Shown here in pieces: positions 23,085-34,745 of a stretch of DNA of 64,000 nt; within the stretch, counting starts at the first letter, position 1, and each line of letters opens with the position of its first letter. Both the position numbers and the translations under genes were made by a program. Source of the DNA: Talpa occidentalis (Eukaryota; Chordata; Mammalia; Eulipotyphla; Talpidae); contig NW_023603184.1 in assembly GCF_014898055.3 (NCBI RefSeq), positions 111,032,615-111,096,614 of the forward strand, in the 5' to 3' direction. The notes beneath the pieces are model-generated. The model was not told where the DNA came from. It searched no databases and worked only from the letters and a program-made list of their open reading frames with translations.

Positions 23085-24814
23085 AGCCCCGAGGAAAGAC
23101 CTAAACAATGTCACTGTAAAGGTCCAAATTGCAGAAAACATGGACCTTGGGGAAATAGTGGTGGAGCCTCATCAACCCAGAGCTCCGCACTACGGAGGTC
23201 TATCTTTTGGATAACTAGGTAGGAGGCGGTTAACTTTCATAAAAAGAGAAGTGCTGTGCATAATTAATTGCAAATAGATAACCAGAAGCAAGAAACAGCT
23301 TGGTGGGTTTTTTTTCCTTTTAAATTTTTGTCTTTACCCGACAGAATTAGAAATGTTTGATTTTGCTTTTCAAACGTGAGTGAAAATTAAGTTTAAAGTA
23401 CTCAGACACTAGTTGTAATTTTACTTACTAAAATAACTTTTCTCGCCAACAATTTCACCTAACACGAGAGAAATGTGTAGGAAAATTACACCACACAGGT
23501 AATAAAACGATGGTGATGATGATGATGACAGTGATCACAACAAAAACCTTTTCCACCCAAAAGAGTTTAATCTAGAGAGGAAAATAGAAAACGGATGCCC
23601 CTCCTGGTCGGCTCATTCCACTAATGAGCCATCTCTTTTCCTCCCTGTACACCCTCCTCCCTTTTCAGGGCATATTGTAAATGGAATGACCTTGCACCCT
23701 GCCCTTTCAGTGGGAAATCACTGAGCAAAAGGGTTGCAGAATGTCAGAAAACACAGCCTTCATTGAGAAGAAAAGGAAACAAACCCTAAAACAAAACAGG
23801 AAGTCACCTTTGCGCTGCATCATGGAAATATTTCTTTGCTTTAATTCAGCCATTTCTCAAGTCAATAGGAAGAAGGAAATAAAAAAGTGCTCTAAAGTGC
23901 TCCCACTTCAGAGAACACAGGGAGATAGTGGTTTCCATTTCTCAGCTTTGACTTGACAGCACTTAAATAAAGATCAGTGCTAGTGCAAGGTTATGAAATT
24001 TTATCTCTAAAATGGACATAAAATGTAGTTTATGATGGCAGTAATTTTTTTCAGAAGGAAGGATTAATGAAAAACTAAAAACAACAACAACAACAAAAAC
24101 CACATGGCAGTAGGGAATCATTAAGTTAGTATACAAACTTAAAATAATTGTAGCCTGGTCTACAATTATTCAGTGTAATATAAGAAAACAAAGCCAAAAG
24201 TTACATAAATGAATTCAATAGAAGATGACTTTGTAAAATTTGGAGGTCAAAACAATTTTAAAAAGACAGTGTTAGAACATTTCAGAGATAATCTGTATAA
24301 AGAAAATGTAGCTGAGGTTTTCAATATATTAGAAGGAAGAAGTGAAGAATAAACATAATACATTGTTTGCTAAATATGTTTTTCTGTTCATCTTAAACCT
24401 TACAGCATGAGAAAAAATGAGCCAATTGTTTTTATTATTCTACAACTATTTAAAATCAAATCTGTTTTCCCCCCCTTTTTAACTTCAGAAAAGTCAATAA
24501 CCCCTTTGTGGAATATGTCCTCTCACAACTTCAAACTTGCCTTTGTCAAAACCAAAAAAAAATTTGCATGGCCTCCCAGAAGTCTTTTTGAGTAACCTCC
24601 CTGAACCTGTTCGTATTTCTAGTTAGTTCCCCTTGAACAGTGTTTATTTTTGCAAAATATTTCTCAGCATCAACCAATTTATTAATTTTTTTTCTTTTCT
24701 CTTCCATCTGGGTGTGCTCTCCTTCCTTGATAGCATGTATGGCTTTTTAAAGAAGAGAATTCATCTTTTATTTTTTTTTAAATAGGCATTTGAGAAATGC
24801 TGACTGGTAAAATT
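23085..24814. other. Intergenic, upstream flank of FRZB
   Basis: No gene or repeat family recognised. A (GAT)n run lies at 23510-23528. Upstream regulatory elements of FRZB could lie here, but I see nothing diagnostic. Confidence 0.5.
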
Positions 24815-24831
24815 TGGAGTGCAATATTTTA

Positions 24832-25101
24832 TTTTATTTTATTTTAAAGATTTATTTATGCATACAAGAACTGGGGTAGAGGCCAGAGATATGGGGGGGT
24901 GAGAGGATTCACCAGAGACAGAGTGGGGAGCAGAGCAGGTGGATCTACTGAAATACACTGCTGAGGGAAGCAGCAGATGAGACAGGAGAGGTCTGCTGAG
25001 CCATGTGGGCATCTCCCTGACCAGGGATAGAACTTGTGCTGCAGTGGCTGCAGATAGCTCCATAGGTTGTGTCTCAACCCCTTGTGCCACCAGGGAGACC
25101 C
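24832..25101 (-). mobile_element. tRNA-derived SINE, older type
   Basis: Full antisense copy. Target-site duplication tggagtgcaatatttta at 24815-24831 and 25102-25118. Confidence 0.5.
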
Positions 25102-25231
25102 TGGAGTGCAATATTTTAAATATTAAGATAGGCACATCTAAAGAGAAGTCAAATCCAATTTGAGTAAGTAGTGACAACTAAGTTGAGAAATTTCATGTAG
25201 GAAACACAAGTTAGTTATGGCATACAGTTTA

Positions 25232-25828
25232 TGAAACAGGGTGGTCCCCAGGAAAGGGGGAGATTCCAGGTTTCCTGCCCCACCCAAGGGAGGGTGTTGC
25301 TGAGCAGGGAGAGAAGAAGCTGCAGAGGAGACTGAGGAAGGAAGGAAGCAGGATGGAGAGCCACAAGGAGACCTGGAGGAGACACATGGGGCCAAGAGAC
25401 ACATAAAGAAACTGCACTTGCCTTTAGGTCATGGACTGTTTGACACAGATGTGGGTGAGAGACCTGTGGGGAGGTGATAATGGCGGTTTTTGTCTTGATT
25501 TTGATTTTGCGCCTTTCCTTCCAGACTTGCCTGGTGGTTTCTGATCCTTTTCTGTGGGTCCCCACTGGAAGATGCTTGTGGCAGGCTTTGGGGCCTTGCT
25601 CTGGGCCAATCCTGCTTGGGCAAACTTTTATCCACGAGGGGACGGGTAACATTGGGTGCTTGGTTTAGAAACTATATTCTTTGCCTTTCCTGTATTGTTT
25701 CCTAATTGAATTAAAGTTCCTTCCCATTAAATTCTCCTATGTTTTGTGTTGATGTGGCAGATGGCAGAACAGGTTTAGGACAGACAGGTTTGTGGGGTTT
25801 GGGGTGCCCCTCTCCCTGCCCTGTAACA
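25232..25828 (+). mobile_element. 5' LTR of an endogenous retrovirus
   Basis: 597 bp starting TGAAACAG and ending TGTAACA. It aligns along its whole length with 29474-30075. ATTAAA-type poly(A) signals lie at about 25710 and 25726. By eye the two LTRs differ at roughly 7-8% of positions plus an 8-bp indel, so the insertion is neither recent nor ancient. The primer binding site follows five bases after its end. Confidence 0.5.
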
Positions 25829-25832
25829 GATT

Positions 25833-25846
25833 TGGTGCCCAACGTG
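25833..25846 (+). promoter_or_regulatory. Retroviral primer binding site, lysine-tRNA type
   Basis: TGGTGCCCAACGTG lies just inside the 5' LTR. This is the form complementary to tRNA-Lys(1,2) that is known from betaretrovirus-like (class II, ERVK) elements. It supports orientation and LTR boundaries. Confidence 0.5.
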
Positions 25847-26916
25847 ATTTAGGACAGAGCCATCCGTGGTTAGTCAGCCCCGTGGGGAAACTGGGCTTCC
25901 CTATGGCACCGGCTACCATAAGCACAAATGTGAGTTTTGGTTTCTCTAGTATGTTTGTTTCATATGTAGATTTGCTGTTGAAAAACTGGCTTGTGCTTTG
26001 TGAAGATTCTGTGTGTCTGTGTGTAGTTTGTAGTAACTTACTAAGAGATCTGATTTTGTGGAAATTGTTCTGTGCAACAGTTTTACTCAAAAGATTAGGT
26101 AGTAGGTTGGAACATGTGACCAGATCAAAGTTGGTGTCTGAGGCCACTTGGCAGGCTCTTAAAATTCAGAGGTTCTTGTTGCTAGGACCTTGGACCTTTT
26201 TTTTTCTTTTTGTAATCTCTGCTGTCTCATTAACATTTCTAAAGGCAATAATGATTCTTCAGTGATATGTTGCTTTGTCTTCCACTACTTCCTGACCTCT
26301 GCCTGAGGAGCTTTGCAAGTCAACTGTGGAGCAGTGGTGTTTAACTGAGCAAATGTATGCCTGGGTGTTAAGGAAAGAGTAGCCTTAAGCAGTAACTGGT
26401 AATTGCTGGTAGCCTTGATGGATTCTTGGAGATAACTTGAATTTTTGCAAGGTCTGGATCAGAAAAATTAAAAAGATTTTGTCTGAGTCTGAAAGGATTG
26501 CTGCTGTGAATTTTGTGTACACTATTTGTTTTGGGCCTGTTTGCCATTTGAAACCTGGATTTGTTCAATTTGCTGGTGTAAGACAAGATTCTAAGTTTCC
26601 GCTTCCTACTGAGGAAGGTCTGTTGTGGAAAGCACTCTTTAGGGTGCATCATGTAACTGTGCCAGGTTTTCATACCTGTGTTGTTACTGTCCCTCCCTAG
26701 TGTGGGGGAGGTGTAATCTGTGCTTTGATGTGAATCTGCTCTTTCAGCTTCTGTCCCAGGTCGCTAACAGAAGTAAGGAGATGACTCCTTTTAATTGAAA
26801 ATTAATTGCTGATATTTTGATTGTGCTTTTTCAGGTTCTGTTCCAGGAAACCCAAGGAGTGCCTGTTTGGTGGCTAACAAGTGATGACTCCTTTTGCTTA
26901 AAAGATAACTGCTGCT

Positions 26917-27193
26917 GGGCCTCCCTGGTGGCGCAACGGGTGAGCGCTGGGTTGCGAAGATGCCCGCAGCCTCTGCAGCACCGGTTCCAAAACGGCTGCT
27001 CCCCGGCCACCTGAGGAGGGTCCCACATGGCCCGCAGACCTCTCTTGCCACCTGCTGCTCCCCTCAGCAGTGTACTTCAGTCTGCCTGCTCTGCTCCCCG
27101 CTCTGGCTCTGGTGAATTCTCTCACCCTCCCGCACTTCTGACTGTACCCAGTGCTTGTATAAATAAATAAAAATAAATCTTAAAAAAAAAAAA
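26917..27193 (+). mobile_element. Younger-type SINE, first of a pair inside the provirus
   Basis: Head GGGCCTCCCTGGTGGCGCAA, GC-rich body, tail TAAATAAATAAAAATAAATC and poly(A). Its left flank aaaagataactgctg reappears only after the second SINE, not between the two. Confidence 0.5.
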
Positions 27194-27195
27194 GA

Positions 27196-27490
27196 GGGCC
27201 TCCCCGGTGACGCAGCGGTTGAGTGCTGGGATGCGAAGCTGCCCGAAGCCTCTGCACCACCTGTTCGATCCCCGGCTGCTCCCCGGCCACAGGAGGAGGG
27301 TCCCACATGGCGCGCAGACCTCTCCTGCCGCCCGCTGCTCCCCTCAGCAGTGTACTTCGGTCCTTCTGCCTGCTCTGCTCCCCGCTCTGGCTCTGGTGAA
27401 TTCTCTCACCATCCCGCGCTTCTGACTGTACCCAGTGCTTCTATAAATAAATAAAATAAATAAATAAATAAATAAATAAATCTAAAAAAA
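27196..27490 (+). mobile_element. Younger-type SINE, second of a pair inside the provirus
   Basis: Starts directly after the A-tail of the preceding SINE (head GGGCCTCCCCGGTGACGCAG). Ends in a long (AAAT)n tail followed by aaagataactgctg (27491-27504), the second copy of the duplication that precedes the first SINE. Confidence 0.5.
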
Positions 27491-29473
27491 AAAGATAACT
27501 GCTGATTTTGCTCTTTCAGCTGCTGTACTGGATACCTCAGGATTGGCTTCCAATAAAAAGGCTTGAACACTAAAAATCCTAAAGTTACAAGGTCATGTGA
27601 CTCTTGTAATTAATAAAACTTTTCCTTCCTATTTCCAAAGTCTTAGGTTTGTAGGATGACAACTGGAAACTGTTTTCTGCCAGCAACACTCCACATTTTT
27701 TTTGGGCTTTGACTTTTTTTTCTGAGTCTTTGGGTAAAACTGCAGTTACATAATATATTCCACGTGGCATAACTAAAAAAACAGTCTTTGTCTGTATGTT
27801 ATATGTCTGTATGTCCTTGTGTCTAACTGTCTTGGCCTCTAGGAGTTGAAAAATTGGTATACATGGTGCCTATAGACATTGAAAAAAAAAAGAATCTCCA
27901 GTTATGAGGAAAAACTAAAGTTATGGTTCGATTGTCAACATTGTACTACTGAACTAAGCCGGTGCCTTCACAGAGATTGAATATTGTTGTTTCTGCTGTT
28001 TTCTGATATTTTGGCAAAGCTTCCCAGAAATGTAAATTCAAGTAAAAATTTGGTAGCCTGTCATTTGGTTGATCTAAGGAAATGTTGTGGAACCTCAGTA
28101 GAGCTCCTGAGACACTCCACAAAGTTTCTCCCTTTCCTCCTGGGAAAGGCATTAGATGAATTTGTCCTAATTGATTTACCTATAGTAAAGTAAAACTGAA
28201 AGGGAAGCATTGTCACTTGGGATAATGGGAAACTTTGACATGTACAGAAATGTTAACATTGGTTTTCTAGAACGTGTATACAACCTCTCAGCACCTGATA
28301 TGTATGTAAATTGTCAGTGGTGATTGCCACCTTGTAATATTGTATACTTCAATTGTTTGCTATCTATAGAAATTGTTTCTGGAAAAATTAGGGAGAAAAG
28401 GCCTCAACAGATTGTTATTGATGGAACTTTTGATGGGTTAAAAAATTTTACTACGAAGAATTGAATAGACTATTGGAGATACACCTGATTTTCACTAAGT
28501 TTTGACATAATACTGGAAATTTTGTTGCATTTTGTTCTGATTCAACAAAGTTTTCTTCTTTTGACCCACCAGGACCTGCAGCAATGTTAAATTATTTTTT
28601 TTTCTTTTTTCAGTAGAGCTAACTTGTGTTTGCGTTTTCTTTCCCCTTGATACCAACACGGCGTGAAAATAGTGGTAGTAATTTTTACTCCTTGTGTCAG
28701 TGTCTGTTTTTGCATAACTTCCATAGGGATTTTGTCTGCTTAAAACATAAACAATTGGAGATGATTTTCAATGTGTGACTTTGAATGGAATTCTTCCAGG
28801 AAGTTAAGCAGAGCTGAACCAAGAAGAGGAGAACCTGCTGCTTTATTTGTAGGGTTCCAGAGACCTCCAAAGGTGAGGAAGCTTGCCTCCATTGGCAGGA
28901 CTGGACAACCCAGAAAATGAAAAAGCTCTGGTACCTGGAGAAGAGGAAAGCCCAGGTGGAGAACCCAAGAACTTTGTTCTTGAAGCCTACGTGGACCAGA
29001 TGTCAAGAGTTTGCTCTGATCCTGTATGGAGTATTCCAACAAAGCCAGTTAAAATTGCTGTTTAGTTATTCTGCCCTGTGATTGTATGCAAAAATAGGTA
29101 ATATGGTTTAAAAGTAGATTTAGTTTGCAAACTTTTGCTATGCTGTTGGAACAATTTGGGATCAAAGTTGAGAGAACTTTTTTTTTTTACATAAGTTCAA
29201 CGAATTTTAAGATTTTTTTTCCTGTGATTTTGATATATTTTCTGTCTTGTTTTAGCTAATGCTCCAGATTTTTTTTTTTTTCTTTTGGCTTGGATAATGG
29301 ACTATTTTCCAGCAATGGAAAACTGTCATCCTGGACATTCATGGACAATGCTGCTGACTAATTGTTGCTTCTCTTACACACATTGTAACCCTGAAAAAAG
29401 ACTGTCTCCTAAGACTACACCCTGAGATCTGTGCCACCATAGATATGGTGGAATAAAAATTAGAAAGGTGGAT

Positions 29474-30075
29474 TGTAACAGTGTGGTCCCCAAGAAAGTG
29501 GAAGGTTCCAGGTTTCCTGCCCCATCCAAGGGAGGGTGGAGCTGAGCAGGGAGAGAAGAAGCTGCAGAGGAGACTGAGAAGGAAGGAAGCAGGATGGAGG
29601 GCCAGAAGGAGACCTGGAGGAGGCACATGGAGCCGAGAGACACGTGAAGAAACTGCGCTTGCCTTTGGGTCGTGGACTGGTTGACACAGATGTGGGTGAG
29701 AGACCCATGAGGGGGTGACAATGGTGTTTTTTGTCTTGATTTTGATTTTGCGCCTTTCCTTCCAGACTTGCCTGGTGGTTTCTGATCCTTTTCTGTGGGT
29801 CCCCACTGGAAGATGCTTTAGACTTGTGGCAGGCTTTGGGGCCTTGCTCTGGGCCAATCCTGCTTGGGTGGACTTTTACCCACAAGGGGACGGGTAACTT
29901 TGCGTGCTTGATTTAGAAACTATATTCTTTGCCTTTTCTGTATTGTTTCCTAATTGTATTAAAGTTCCTTCCCATTAAAGTCTCATATGTTTTGTGTTGA
30001 TGCAGCGGATGGCAGAACCTATTTAGGGTAGGCAGGTTTGTGGGGTCTGGGCTGCCTCTCTTCCTGCCCTGTAAC
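29474..30075 (+). mobile_element. 3' LTR of the endogenous retrovirus
   Basis: 602 bp, starting TGTAACAG and ending CTGTAAC. It is homologous to the 5' LTR and has an 8-bp insertion (TTTAGACT) near 29817 relative to it. Flanking target-site duplication is not clear: TTTA-like sequence is present on both sides but too short to trust. Confidence 0.5.
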
Positions 30076-30221
30076 TTTTACACTAGTTAATGAGCTGTAC
30101 CCCTTAAAAATGAGTCATTTCAAAAAGGTGTACATACAGAAAAAATTAAGGGAAGGGTAAATTAAGGTGCCCAGAAGGAAATGGGCCATGGGTACTTGAT
30201 TCTCTTATTTTCTCTTTTACA

Positions 30222-30475
30222 GATTTTTTTTTTTTAAGATTTTTTTATTTACACAAGAACCGGGGTACAGGCCAGATGTGTGGGAGGGTGAGAGGATTCA
30301 CCAGAGACAGAGCGGGGAACAGAACAGGTAGACTGACGAAATACACTGCTGAGGGGAGAGGTCTGCTGTGCCATCTGGGACCCTCACCGGCAGGCCGGGA
30401 TTGAACCTGCACTGCAGAGGCTGCAGACAGCTTCACAGCGTGGTGCTCAACTACCTGCGTTACCAGGGAGGCCCC
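30222..30475 (-). mobile_element. tRNA-derived SINE with internal deletion
   Basis: Antisense copy lacking about 20 bp of the middle (the segment GCAGCGGGCGAGACAGG seen in other copies). Flanked by ttttaca on both sides. Confidence 0.5.
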
Positions 30476-30587
30476 ATTTTACAAACTTTTATTTAACCAA
30501 TGTTTAACTGACAGAACTCTGATCTTTGTGAAAAACTGCTGACTGCTTTAGACATTTTAGCAAAGGCGTAGAAGAAATTTCAAAGTA

Positions 30588-30875
30588 GGGGCCTCCCTGG
30601 TGGCGCAGCGGTTGAGCGCTGGGTTGTGAAGCTGCCTGCAGCCTCTACAGTACCGGTTCTATCCCCGGCTCCTCCCCGGCCACTGGAGGAGGGTCCCACA
30701 TGGCGCGCAGACCTCTCCTGCCGCCCGCTGCTCCCCTCAGCATTGTACCTCGGTCTTTCTGCCTGCTCTGCTCCTCGCTCTGGTTCTGGTGAATTCTCTC
30801 ACCCTCCTGTGCTTCTGACTGTACCCAGTGCTTGTATAAATAAATAAAAATAAATAAAATCTTTAAAAAAAAAAA
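30588..30875 (+). mobile_element. Younger-type SINE
   Basis: Head GGGGCCTCCCTGGTGGCGCA, GC-rich body, tail with AATAAAATCTTTAAA. Target-site duplication agaaatttcaaagta at 30573-30587 and 30876-30890. Confidence 0.5.
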
Positions 30876-31714
30876 AGAAATTTCAAAGTAGATAATCTGT
30901 CAGCAATGGACAGGAACTGGAAAATTGGGGCTTTTACATATGTTGATGGGCAAGGCAATCGTGATCATTTAGAACTCACTTCAAGGAACTGAGGATGAAA
31001 ATCAAAAAGTTTTATACAGTGGATTTTATATTTGAGAATATTGTTGAGACAAATGCAACTTTTTATTATGCCAATTCCCTGCTGAAAAAAAATCTCATGG
31101 AGACTGGATTACAGAACTTCAAAGTGCTCCCCAAGAGGCACAGTCAGTAGAGCTATTCCAGGGAGTGAGGGCATCCAAGTAATCACATGGTGCCAGGCTC
31201 TCCCAGAGGCATGAATGGCATCTCCCAGCACCTCAACAGGACTGTGGATCAGTTCTGGGCTCAACCACTGCTTAGGAAATGTACCCAGACCCAGTCATGG
31301 CCAAACAGTCTTCTTAAATTTTATCAAGGTCATTAGCAGTTTATTTAACTTCCTTACAAGTGTTCTTTTGGAAATATCAAGAAAATGTCTTCCTAGACAT
31401 TCCAATGCAAAATAGCCATATTTCCAAAATTGACATTTGACCAATATAAAAGAAATTGCAAAGTTTGATTTTGTCAGTAATTTAAATATGAACGTTATCT
31501 TTCATCTGCTTAAACATACTTTATTTACACTTACCCCAGACTATTTATGTCTGTCCTATAGGAAAATATGTTTATGTCCCTACAAAAAGGGCTGATATGT
31601 GAAATAATAAACAGCTAGTACAGAAAGGATATCTATTAGCCAGGGTGACTTCAGTCAGCGCCATTCTGCCCAAGTGCCCAGGGAGCAAAGAAATGAATTT
31701 TGTGGGGTTTTTTT

Positions 31715-32175
31715 TAGTGTCATTTATATGTTAGGCACATAAATCTCATGATGATTACAGGAGGTTTAGTTTCAAAGATGAAGAAACTGAGGGTGGGACT
31801 CCTTCATGGCCTTAGGGGGGTTAGTCTCAGAGTTATCACTGCTAGAGCCTGAGTTCCATCCCTAGGGCAGGGAGCTACCCACATGTCGCAGCAGACCTCT
31901 CCTGTCTTACCCGCTGCTCCCCTCAGCAGTGTATTTCAGTAGATGCGCCTGTTCTGCTCCCCACTCTGAATCCTTTTATCCCACCCCACCCCCAAACCTC
32001 TGACCTAACCAAACCCCAATTCTTCTATGCATAAATAAATAAACAAATAAATAAATAAATCTTTAGGGAAAAAAAAAGATGAAGAAACTGAGGCGGATAG
32101 GAATGAAATAGTCTCTCTAAGGTCTCACAGCTGAGAAAAGCCTATCAGAAATGGTACCTGAGTCCAGGTTCTTTT
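31715..32175 (-). repeat. MIR split by a SINE
   Basis: Antisense MIR: GATGAAGAAACTGAGG is duplicated as the target site of the SINE at 31793-32074. GGTCTCACAGCTGAGAAAAG follows. Confidence 0.5.
31793..32074 (+). mobile_element. Older-type SINE inside a MIR
   Basis: Target-site duplication aaagatgaagaaactgagg at 31774-31792 and 32075-32093. The duplicated target is itself MIR sequence. Confidence 0.5.
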
Positions 32176-32331
32176 CACAATTTCAAAAATCTTGCTTCTA
32201 TGTGGACAGGACCTGGAATGAGAAGAGGGAACTTTTGGAAGATCTTACTTTCCAAGCAATTCAATTAAAGCACCCCCCACCCAATCCCCCTTAGCAACAT
32301 TAGGGCAGTGAATGTAAAATTATAGTGTGTA

Positions 32332-32460
32332 ATCAAAAAACAACTATGAACCAGACATACTATGGGGGGGCAGGGAAAGGAGAGATTGGGGTCAAAATAA
32401 GAGGGTTGCAATTGCATGGGGAATATAAAAATAAAATTTAAAAAAAAAGTATGAAAAAAA
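32332..32460 (+). mobile_element. 129-bp 5'-truncated L1 insertion
   Basis: Only the 3' UTR end of the younger L1 (CTATGAACCAGACATACTAT ... GGGGAATATAAAAATAAAAT, A-tail). Perfect 17-bp target-site duplication taaaattatagtgtgta at 32315-32331 and 32461-32477. Confidence 0.5.
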
Positions 32461-32847
32461 TAAAATTATAGTGTGTAGAAGACTCCTCTGCAGAGCTTCT
32501 GAAAACAGTTTGCTGGGCCCCATCCAGAGTTTCTGTTAGAGTGGGTCTGTGGTTGAGCCTGAGAATTTGCATTTTTAATAAGTTCTTGGGTGAAGCAGAT
32601 ACTGCAGTCCAGGGACAACGCTCTGAGAATTATTCTTTTGAAATTAGACAGTAAAGCCTGATTTACCTTTAGAAGAATCTTTACATGTTACTAACAGTTC
32701 ATTATTTTATCTCATGTAATCTTTTCTTATAAGGAGTTTAGAAACAAAATTTCATTAAAGCAGCTTAATAGTAAATGAGACTGAAGGGGAGGGGGTGAGC
32801 AGAAAGAGAGGAGTGAGTAGATACTTAAAGTCATCCTAAAATTTCCC

Positions 32848-32901
32848 GCACATCTGGCCTACACCCCAGTTCTTATATGCATAAATAAATAAATCTTTAA
32901 A
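32848..32901 (+). mobile_element. 3' fragment of older-type SINE
   Basis: Only the last ~54 bp are present (CATCTGGCCTACACCCCAGT and the TGCATAAATAAATAAATCTT tail). No head and no clear duplication, so it is either 5'-truncated or a deletion remnant. Confidence 0.5.
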
Positions 32902-33874
32902 AAATATATGACATGAAGGATTTATAGAAATTCTCTACTTTGAAAGCATCTGGATGGTTTTTACTGATCTTCATGTGTGCTGTTGTTTTAATTATTTTGC
33001 CAGGTTTTTATCTTTTTTAGGCCAACAGAAGGTATGACTGATTTTCTATCTCTATCTTCCTTGCCACCTCACATGAAATCATCAAGTAATGTCACACTAT
33101 ACAGCCCTCTTCCCTAGTTCATTGTCTGGGAATCTTTCCTTGTACTGTGCTGCCTTTTGTGTGCCATATAACAAGGGCAGAGAGGCTGGTTTCCTATAAG
33201 ACTGACATGCGAGGTACCATCAAATCCTAAACTTCACTAGGTCAAGCAAGAAATTGGAAAGGCTCACTTCCCCATCATTTTAATTATGAAAAATGATATT
33301 CTGACAATCAATATTGTGGAGCAAATAAAATTTACCTATTGTAAATTTATAATTGTAAATATTTCTAAGCAAACTTGGAATCTATTTCTTAGGAAATAAG
33401 TAAAACAGGTTTCTACTTAGAGGTAGAAGGTAAAATTCTCTATTATTACTCCAAGACTATCATGTTTCATAATGTTGTAGTAATTAATAGATTTGACTAA
33501 GTGTTTTTCTTTTGGGTTCAAAAAGTTATTTACCATTGTGTTTAGTTAATAATATTGCATTGATTGCAAATCAGTCAAATATTTGGGGTAGAAGCGGAAA
33601 TTATTATCTTCCTGGCTTGCAGGGCGGAAGAGGGATCTTCCCCACCAGGGAGGCCCATCTCCTCTCTTGACAGAAGTTCAACTTTTGACTTTTCACTCAT
33701 AATTGCCCCCCCAAAATTTGAATTTTGAAATATTTTGCAAAAGTAAAAAATGATTCCTTTTGTTAGATCTCTTCTTCATAATTTTGAAACTAAAATCGTT
33801 TTAATATATAAGCAAAATATAAACTGCTTTAAATGAAAACATAATAAAATTTATAAAAGGGCCTTGGTGTATTT

Positions 33875-34154
33875 TTTTTTTTTTAAGATTTATTTATTCA
33901 TTCATACAAGCACTGGGTACAGTCAGAAGCGCAGGAGGGTGAGAGAATCCACCAGAGCCAGAGCGGGGAGCAGAGCAGGCAGAAGGACCCAAGTACACTG
34001 CTGAGGGGAGCAGCGGGTGGCAGGAGAGGTCTGCGCGCCATGTGGGACCCTCCTCCAGTGGCCGGGGAGCAGCCGGGGATCAAACAGGTGCTGCAAAGGC
34101 TGCGGGCAGCTTTGCAACCCAGCGCTCAACCGCTGCGCCACCGGGGAGGCCCCC
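33875..34154 (-). mobile_element. Younger-type SINE
   Basis: Full antisense copy with AAGCACTGGGTACAGTCAGA tail side. Target-site duplication gccttggtgtattt at 33861-33874 and 34155-34168. Confidence 0.5.
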
Positions 34155-34376
34155 GCCTTGGTGTATTTATGGGCATTAATTTATTCTACTTTATAAACTA
34201 TATAATTGTCATAATGTCTTTGATTATGATAATGATGACAGTGATCCAGCCAATGACGACAGAGCTCTCCAGGTCTAGAATACCTGTCCAATGGGACCAA
34301 ACTGGACAGGACACAGAGGAACCAGTAAAACTTCCTTTCAGTGTGTGTGTGTCAGGTGGGGGGAGGAAGGAAGAAT

Positions 34377-34572
34377 ACAAGCTACCCCACATGGCAGTAG
34401 CAGACCTCTTCTGTCTCACTCACTGCTCCCCTCAGCAGTGTATCTTAGTAGATCTGCCTGTTTTGCTCCCCACTCTGTGTCTGGTGAATGATCTCACACA
34501 TACCCGCCCTCCCCACCTCTGGCCTACAATCCAGTGCTTGTGTGCATAAACAAATAAATACAATAAATTTTT
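34377..34572 (+). mobile_element. Headless older-type SINE fragment
   Basis: Body and tail from CAAGCTACCCCACATGGCAG to AAATAAATACAATAAAT are present, but the tRNA-like head is missing. Preceded by a GT- and G-rich run instead. Confidence 0.5.
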
Positions 34573-34624
34573 ATAAACTCTGAAGAAAGTTTAAAAGATT
34601 ATTGTTATCCTGGCAAAAATGATT

Positions 34625-34745
34625 CGTCCGTTCTTTCATTGGACACCTCCTTCCCACTTTTTATATGCCAGGCAGCTTCGGTTGTGAGATAACACAAAAA
34701 AACAACAAATTCTGGGGCTTCATAAAACTGTCATGTTCTCGGCAA
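34625..34745 (-). repeat. L2 fragment
   Basis: Antisense L2 3' end, diverged: TTTTTATATGCCAGGCAGCT then GGGGCTTCATAAAACTGTCA. Confidence 0.5.

Larger units (their letters stand above)
25829..29473 (+). mobile_element. Non-coding interior of the endogenous retrovirus
   Basis: About 3.6 kb between the LTRs, of which about 0.6 kb is two later SINE insertions. No reading frame of gag, protease, polymerase or envelope size is present, and I recognise no retroviral protein motif. The interior is T-rich and resembles a deleted or non-autonomous provirus. Near 26737-27530 there are imperfect tandem repeats (see findings). A purine-rich stretch, AAAATTAGAAAGGTGGA, just before the 3' LTR is the likely polypurine tract. 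Confidence 0.5.

Noticed and set aside
22547..23222. Open frames of 96-203 codons upstream of FRZB on both strands
   Set aside because: Low-complexity Pro/Gly/Ala-rich translations typical of CpG islands; no homology recognised.
25792..26265. 157-codon frame from the 5' LTR into the provirus interior
   Set aside because: It spans the LTR end and primer binding site, so it cannot be a retroviral gene start, and has no known motif.
33632..33656. CACCAGGGAGGCCC, looks like a SINE head end
   Set aside because: Only about 14-20 bp match with no body; may be chance or a tiny remnant.
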